From Porogramme epimiltina (Eukaryota > Basidiomycota > Agaricomycetes > Polyporales > Polyporaceae), in assembly GCA_900155495.1 (NCBI GenBank), contig FTLJ01000385.1:1-42585 (forward strand): 42,585 bases of DNA. The letters are read 5' to 3'. Shown here one piece after another: positions 30,766-42,585 of the stretch. Every line of letters starts with the position of its first letter. The first letter of the stretch is position 1. The notes under the pieces were generated by a model. It was not told the origin of the DNA. It searched no databases and was given only the letters and a program-made list of their open reading frames with translations. Position numbers and translations under genes: made by a program.

Positions 30766-33700
30766 CTATGTCCGATTGTTCACGACGAGCGTAACGCCGT
30801 CCTGAAGTTGAGGCGGTCCCTCAAGCTTTACCTTGCCTAAGATCATCATTGCGATCTCGTTCCAGCGAACTTGGGACTCCAAGAGTGGTTTCGTACGGAA
30901 CTGTGCAGCCAAAATTGAGGCCATATTCTGGCGCAGAAGTTTGAGCGCTATGCTTGTCTTGGGCGGAATGCGGAACCGCACTTTGCGGTCGATGGCAGCA
31001 AAATCGGACATGAACTATATATCAGTCAGCGACTGTATCTCAAAGGCCACGGGTTTCGAAATCAATTGACCTTGAACTCTGTATCACCGCACAAGAGAAG
31101 TAAAGCCATATCCTCGACTGGCCCCGTCTCCCATGCGTAAAGCTTCTTGGAGTGCCTGCAGTATTTCATGAGCAACCGAACTACAGTAGTCCATCGACGC
31201 ACGCACATTAGCGTAAAGTAGCAGAGATGGTTGACCCCAAAGTCGGCGGGCCGACGCTTGAAATTGACCGAGGACGGGTGGAACGATGCCGATTGATTGT
31301 TCGTAATCGTCTTCATTTCGACTTTGTCCGACGACTGGCCCTTAGAGAATGACAGGATCTTGGGGTACAGTCCGGCTGCGAGAGCAGCGTGTACTATGGC
31401 AGGATTGCCTGAATTGACGTCGAGGTCAGACGGGACGGTAACAAATCGAGTCCGGTTCCGGCCATATCGTGCCCGACTGAGCTCCTTGACGAAAGCACGA
31501 TCGACATGGATGAAGGACGAGTCAACGAGATAGCTAAAGAGATGTCAACAGTCACCCCGAAAGAAACAGAAGCAAAAAACTTTACCCAAGGAATTGTTGT
31601 CGCAACTCCTCGATCTGCTGCAAATTCTGGTGACTCAAGTAACTTGACTTGCAGAACTTGCGCGCATGGTTGTTCCCGCAGGCGCGTCGCCAACTTGCGA
31701 AGGCGTTGTGGATTGTCAAGAAGTCGGAATTTTCTACGCATTTGATGTGTCAATGAAGAACGGTATGCCCACAGAGTCAAACACGAACCGACTCTGAACG
31801 ACGACTTAGCCTTCTCAGCCTCGGCCTCTAGACCCAGAGGTGTGAGGAACGGCGACTTGGAGTTGAGAGTAGCCGCAATGGTGAGCGCCGGGTCCAGGCA
31901 GCGGAACACAGTTGCAATGAGGAGGAATTTCCCCAGGTGGACATCAGTGGGCAGTTGGCTGAGGAGCCGGCCCATAGGCGTAATTTCCTCGCTCGAAGTA
32001 AGTGCGCGGACCTATAAGAAATTAGGCGTCCTTTCACGGGAGTGTGCATATAAACCCTTCGCACCTCAACAAGAGCCGAGACCGCCCTCTGGACATTAAT
32101 ACCATGTGGAGCATCTAGTGCGCGTGACAGGACATCCTCGATAGATGTGCCGAGGTTGACCTTCATGATCTTGATCCGGAGAGCCAAGTCGCTCAGACTG
32201 AGGCGCATAATTTCGGGGTCAGGATGACTAGCCATCTGGTAGGGGGAGTGTTGTCTCAGTCATCGAAACTGTGCGCACGTTCCTCGTGTGCTGACCTTTG
32301 TGTCATGCCGCACTTTGGTGAAGAGATGGAAGCAGACGCCGCTCTGTACACGGCCTGCACGCCCCCGCCTCTGGGCAGCATTGCTCTTTGCAATGAACGT
32401 TTCAATAAGGCGACTAATCTGTCGTTTCTCGTCAAAACGCATCTCGCGATGCTTGCCTGTGTCGATGACGCAAGTGATATCCGGGATGGTGATACCGGTC
32501 TCCGCAATGTTGGTAGCTGAGAAACATCAAAGCTAAGTGAGCAAAGAAGACACTATGGGGAACTACCTACCGATAACGATCTTCCTAACGCCGAATGGTG
32601 GGATGTCGAAGACAGCGCCTTGTTGGTCGCTTGAGATGGTCGAGTGAAGCGGATAGATGCGGAACTGGTCCTCGGCGCCGAACGTTCGGTGTTCGGTCAA
32701 CATGTCATTCAGTCGTCGAATTTCGCCCATGCCAGGCATGAAGATAAGAACTGCCTTCGAATAGGTCTCGTACGAGTCGTCTTCGAAGCATATACGTTCA
32801 AGCAGCCGAATGATGAGGTCGTAAGGAATCAGTCGCTCGTCAAGGAGGTTCACAGTGGAGATTGTGTCTGGCGAGTATCGCTTCTCCAGAGTGATCTTCT
32901 CTTGTTGACCTTGATCTTCATCATCGTCTTCGCCTGCTGCGGTCTCTTCTGACCATTCAATCCGCGCCTTGTTGCGAGAAAACTTGTCCTTGCCTATCAA
33001 GGGATGAGTATGTGTCGCGATTGAATTGTTGGTCGTTTGTTTACCTCTGATAGCGTATTGGGAGCCCTCCGTGACCTTCCACCTAGTCAATTCCACGGCG
33101 TCCTCGAGGAACCGGACGTCTACAGGGAAAGTGCGACCAGGGACAGTGAGAACTGGACATCCTCCGAAGTAATTAGAGATCTTTTCCGCTTCCAAGGTGG
33201 CCGACATAAGCACGATCCTGGTAACACAATAAGTTCAAACAGGTTTCCAGACGCGGTTTCGACTCACTTCAAATCAGGCCTTTGCACCAGTAGAGACTTG
33301 AGCACGATGAGGAGGAAGTCAGACTCAATTGTCCGCTCGTGGACTTCGTCGATGATGATGTGCTAGTGGCTCAGTGAGTACATAAACCGATACCCAGAGA
33401 AACCGAAACCCATACCGTGATCTCATCGAACGCGGTGCCTTGGCCACCCTGACCTGATCCACCTTCAAGCATCCGGAGAGCAATGCCGTTTGTTACGTAG
33501 GCGAGGCGAGTCCGTCGATTGATGTTGCTCTCAAGCCGGATTGCGTATCCTACTAGGGAACTCCCAGTTCCTACAGTGCCAGCGGGTTCTCCAAGTTCGC
33601 ATGAGACACGCTGTGCTAGAGAAATTGCCGAGATTCGGCGTGGTTCGGTGCAATAAATCCGACAGTGCCGCCCTTTGAGTAGTTGGTCCTCTAGGATGAA

Positions 33701-36087
33701 TGCTGGGACTTGGGTAGATTTACCGCTGTAATAAAACGTCGGCTGCAGCACCCGAAGAACATTACAAGGTATACGCACCATCCAGTTTCGCCGCTCAGAA
33801 CAAGGATTTGGTTCAATTCCAGGAGGGTGAGAAGATCCTTCTTGTACTGTGCCATCGGGAGCTGATTCCGTTGTTTCTGTGCATCAATGTGAGCAAAAGT
33901 AGTGTAACGAGTATACATTAATGCTGACGAGCATCTCCTGGTAGGCAGGACTGGCTTGGCGAGCTTGGAAATCCGCTATAATCTGCTCTGGAGCAACGTC
34001 GCGGCTGTAATCGTTATAACGATTCATTCCGGTATCCTTGAGTTCCACAGCAGCCTTAGCAACCCTGTTACCGGACTGAAGAGAATAGGAAGATCAGCCT
34101 CCACGACATCGCATATGGACATCATATGAACCAACCCTGCTCGACGGAGAGAGTTTGGGCTCCAGGATGCTCCGCAGCTTCCCCCACACGACACGGTTGA
34201 TGCTGTCGTCGGCCGTACGGCGTTGCTTCTCCAACTCGTCCCAGAGATCGCGGAACACGGGTGGCAAGAGGCGGAAAGAAGTCTGACTACTCGCCGCTGC
34301 TGTCCCCCCAATAGCGAACCCGTCGGGGTTAGGGAACGTCAGAGCATGCAGCGCGACAGTTGAGATATACTGTTCTGCCTGCGCCTGGTCGTAACAAGCA
34401 ACGTCATCCATGGACCATGTCTGCGTCTTGCCGCCATCCCAGCGAATGTCGACCGACGTCCGCTTGACGCGGGTGGGGCCTGATATCAGGTTGAATGAAA
34501 TCACGGCGTACTTGTCTGTCTTGCGGACATTCTCCGTCAGAAGTAACTTGGGTGTCCTGCCGGACCAATGCTTTGGAAGAGCCATGTCGCGGACACGAAC
34601 GGTGACACCAGTATCCGTGACGATTGACTCCGGCATCTCGTCCAGGAGCTCGAACAGCCCACCAGGAGCGTCACTGTCGTCGTCAAATACATCGGACACG
34701 GACACGGAACTATCGGCACGAGATGGCGGTTCCTTTACTTTGCCGGGGGTCCGCGGGGGTTTGACGGGCGTTGAGACGTTGAGACCGCGGAGCCTGGCTT
34801 CAAGAGCAACGGCTTCTACCTTGTTTCGTTCTACCTGGAACAACGCTTCTGCTTCACGCCGGTCAAAAAGGTAATTCTCTTGAACGTCCTTCAGGCGACG
34901 CTGGAGATCCTGTAGGAACGTAGCGTCCGCGGTCTCGTCCGGACGCCGATGGGTAGTGAGTTCCATGATGCGCACTTTCAGCCTCACAAACTCGTCATTG
35001 GGGTCATCAACCGGAGACCAGCGCAGCGAGCCTGTCGTGCTATCCGAACCCGCTGTGATAGAGGAAGGCGTCGAGGCACCATCCGAGGTTTCCGACTGAG
35101 TACGAGATATCCCTAGCATCATCCGCCCGGGAATAAATGCGGGTGCATTTGCATCTAACGCCGACTTGAGGCCTGGACTTGGGCTGACTGGGGCTGACTT
35201 GATGGAAAGCGACCCGGTGTCTGACCTCAGATGCGTCGGACGAGCGGTACGAGGAGTCTTCGGAGTCATTGGTGTCCTTGGCTCGACGACTTCTACACTC
35301 GAGTGAGTAAGCAGAGGTATAGGCCAATCACTACCATCACACTGACCTTGGCGAACCCCAAGTTCATCCTCGTCGCAATGGAGATGAAGCTAGAGCGTGT
35401 CTCAGGGAAAAGTCCGCGAATCCTATTACGCAGACGTACCCATTCAAAGGCGTCGTCCATGTCCACACCGTTGATGGCTCGTAGACATTCCTCAGCTCGG
35501 CCCTCCGAGAAACCGAGGCGCCTGAGCACGCCATAAGTAATGGCTAACCGTACGATGGCCTTGTCCTCTGGCTCGTCAATGGGTTTGGCTGCAAGATTGT
35601 TGGTAACATTTCCCATTATGAAGTCGTTATCGTACCTTCCGTGCTCTCGCACTCCAAAGCGAGTTCTAGGATACGGTTGACGAAACCAGGGTCCAAGTCG
35701 AGTCGGGATTGGTCCTCAGAGAAACGTCGTTCCTGTTCAATGGCCTAGAGGATGCCGTAAGGCTCGCGTCCCAATCAACGACGGTCGCTCGCGACAAAAA
35801 ATGCTCACCTTGACAGCCCTGACGATCTCTTTCTCCACCTTGTCCTGAAACCTGTCGATGAACGTCTGCAGGACCTGGTCCGCTTCACTCAAGGCGGGAG
35901 ACGCGTCCACGGCCTTCGCGTCAGCACCGGGTGTGCCAGACCGTTCATCCGCGCCCTCTGATGGTTCATCCTTGACGTCAGGCGTATCTGGCTCCTTGGG
36001 GGGCTCTACCACTTTCTTCGGGACGGAGGTGGTCGCGAATCCACGATTGACAGGCTTCAACTGGGTTTTCTTCTTTTTCGGTGCCAT
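30766..36087 (-). CDS. DHX29/YLR419W-like DEVH-box RNA helicase
   Basis: Large DEAH-family ATPase related to DHX29, which helps 40S subunits scan structured leaders, and to yeast YLR419W. About 17 exons give roughly 1,450 residues. N-terminus: Lys-rich MAPKKKKTQ, a Glu/Asp/Pro-rich linker, then a UBA-like helical repeat (ITYGVLRRLGFSEGRAEECL). A long middle segment includes a coiled-coil run (LQDLQRRLKDVQENYLFDRRE). Helicase core: LSGETGCGKSTQVPAF (Walker A; an intron splits the Cys codon), YCTEPRRISA, IIIDEVHERTIESDF (DEVH box), LMSATLEAEK, ATNIAETGITIPDI and QRRGRAGR. The winged-helix/ratchet region and OB-fold C-terminus are intact (SHPDPEIMRLSLSDLALRI; NSDFLTIHNAF; HSKKLYAWETGPVEDMALLL). 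All catalytic motifs are present. Close homologues include DHX57 and DHX36-like enzymes, but the N-terminal layout and DEVH favour the DHX29 group. Confidence 0.92.
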
Positions 36088-36753
36088 CGCGGCGCGCTAT
36101 GTACAAGGCGTCGGCCGCCTCTCTCCGACCGGTCAGGGATGTCGTAGCGAGGACCTCTGGACGATCAAGGAGCGGGCTTGCAGCGGTGGTGCGGGTTGGA
36201 TTCCTGGATTGGACAGACGCCGCCAGGCAGGGGATTGAGTGTGTGTTCGGAATGCGAAGCGAGTGCGCGAAGTCTAGACGCAGAAGTTATACGTGGGTGA
36301 GCTGCTGGTGCAGATAAATAGCGAGTGTTGCAAGTTGTGAAGAGTCATGTATGAAGGTCGGCCTAGAGGATGCAGGAGAACTGCCGCCGTACTGGGCCCC
36401 TCGCCCAAAAGGTCCTCAATTTCTGATCGTAGATCTCGCACAAATCTTGCTGCCATTCCGCCGATGCATTTGACGCCCAACTATGAGTCGGTATGACTTG
36501 AGTGCAGTGGGGTATAACTAACACGCATGTGTTCACATGATGTACGCAAGAATACAAGCCATAAGATGCCATAATGTACGGGTACAGGCGAAACCGGGTC
36601 TAGGTAGTGGAGTACAGTAGCTAAGCAGCAGCGAGAGCAAAAGGGTTAGAGCGACAACCATACAATATGTACCTGTAAGTGGACACGAGAGATGCGGGAG
36701 ACAACAACATAAGTAGAATTGAGTGGGGACCGTCCGGTAGTACGAGCATGCCA
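36088..36753. other. Tandem intergenic region, INO80 / helicase
   Basis: 666 bp between the INO80 stop and the helicase start, both on the minus strand. The part near 36088 should hold the helicase promoter and leader. From about 36480 to 36750 the DNA is comparatively AT-rich and likely contains the INO80 3' UTR. No additional gene is visible. Confidence 0.5.
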
Positions 36754-42382
<5,629 letters not shown>

Positions 42383-42585
42383 TGTCTGGGGGAGGGGCGG
42401 GAGGGTGGTGCGAGGTGGAGGAGCAAGCTAATAAATAGGTTTGCTTCCGTGGACTGCTGGACAGCCCAGGAGACGCCGGGTGATGACACACGCAGTTCGA
42501 GAGCAGCCAAGACAGCCCCGTGGAGGAGTGGTCGAATCGGGCAGGGCGGGTGTGCGGCGGGTGTCGGGGGCGGGGTGTCGGGGGC
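42383..42585 (-). promoter_or_regulatory. Start of the INO80 upstream region, cut by the window edge
   Basis: 203 bases upstream of the INO80 start. On the minus strand it has a C/T-rich leader segment (about 42383-42420). No TATA box is seen; the promoter continues beyond the window. Confidence 0.4.

Overview
The window is nuclear DNA of a filamentous basidiomycete, most likely an Agaricomycete. It is GC-rich, with compact genes split by many 50-75 bp spliceosomal introns (GTRNGY-type donors, CTRAY branch sites). CT-rich leaders precede start codons, and several genes are typical of mushroom-forming fungi (GH131 glucanase, serine-rich tandem cupredoxin, long-tailed membrane protein). I see no bacterial, viral, plasmid, transposon, CRISPR, tRNA or rRNA sequence. 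Gene models below were assembled by reading across introns; splice sites are inferred from frame, consensus and family conservation, not from RNA.

Layout, left to right: gene-free GC-rich DNA (1-1280); a secreted GH131 beta-glucanase gene in ten exons (-, 1281-2701); a low-complexity nuclear-type protein (+, 3952-5235); a basic/acidic coiled-coil protein with unresolved 5' end (-, 6392 to about 7737); a J-domain co-chaperone with a glycine-zipper C-terminus (-, 8513-9440); a predicted 7-TM protein with a very long disordered tail (-, 10018-13133); GAR transformylase of purine synthesis (+, 14329-15142); a flavocytochrome b2-type L-lactate dehydrogenase (-, 15352-17488); a SAP-motif/coiled-coil protein (+, 18044-20418); a Fus3/Kss1-type MAP kinase (-, 21539-23540); a GPI-anchored tandem cupredoxin (+, 25043-26633); the H/ACA pseudouridine synthase Cbf5 (-, 27814-29698) head-to-head with ribosomal protein eL22 (+, 30000-30572); a DHX29-like DEVH helicase (-, 30766-36087); and the INO80 remodelling ATPase (-, 36754-42382).

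The genes do not form a pathway cluster. They mix housekeeping (purines, rRNA modification, ribosome, translation helicase, chromatin), signalling (MAPK), redox metabolism and secreted/cell-surface functions, as expected of a gene-dense euchromatic segment. The most coherent functional pairing is CBF5/RPL22, two ribosome-related genes sharing a 301 bp divergent promoter. Five divergent pairs share 0.3-1.5 kb promoters.

Nothing here amounts to a clearly new biological system. The points most worth checking are: three GC-AG introns in three different genes, a 12-nt candidate micro-exon in the GH131 gene, the uncharacterised 7-TM protein with a roughly 690-residue tail, a duplicated cupredoxin whose intron positions record the duplication, and several lineage-type proteins without recognised function.
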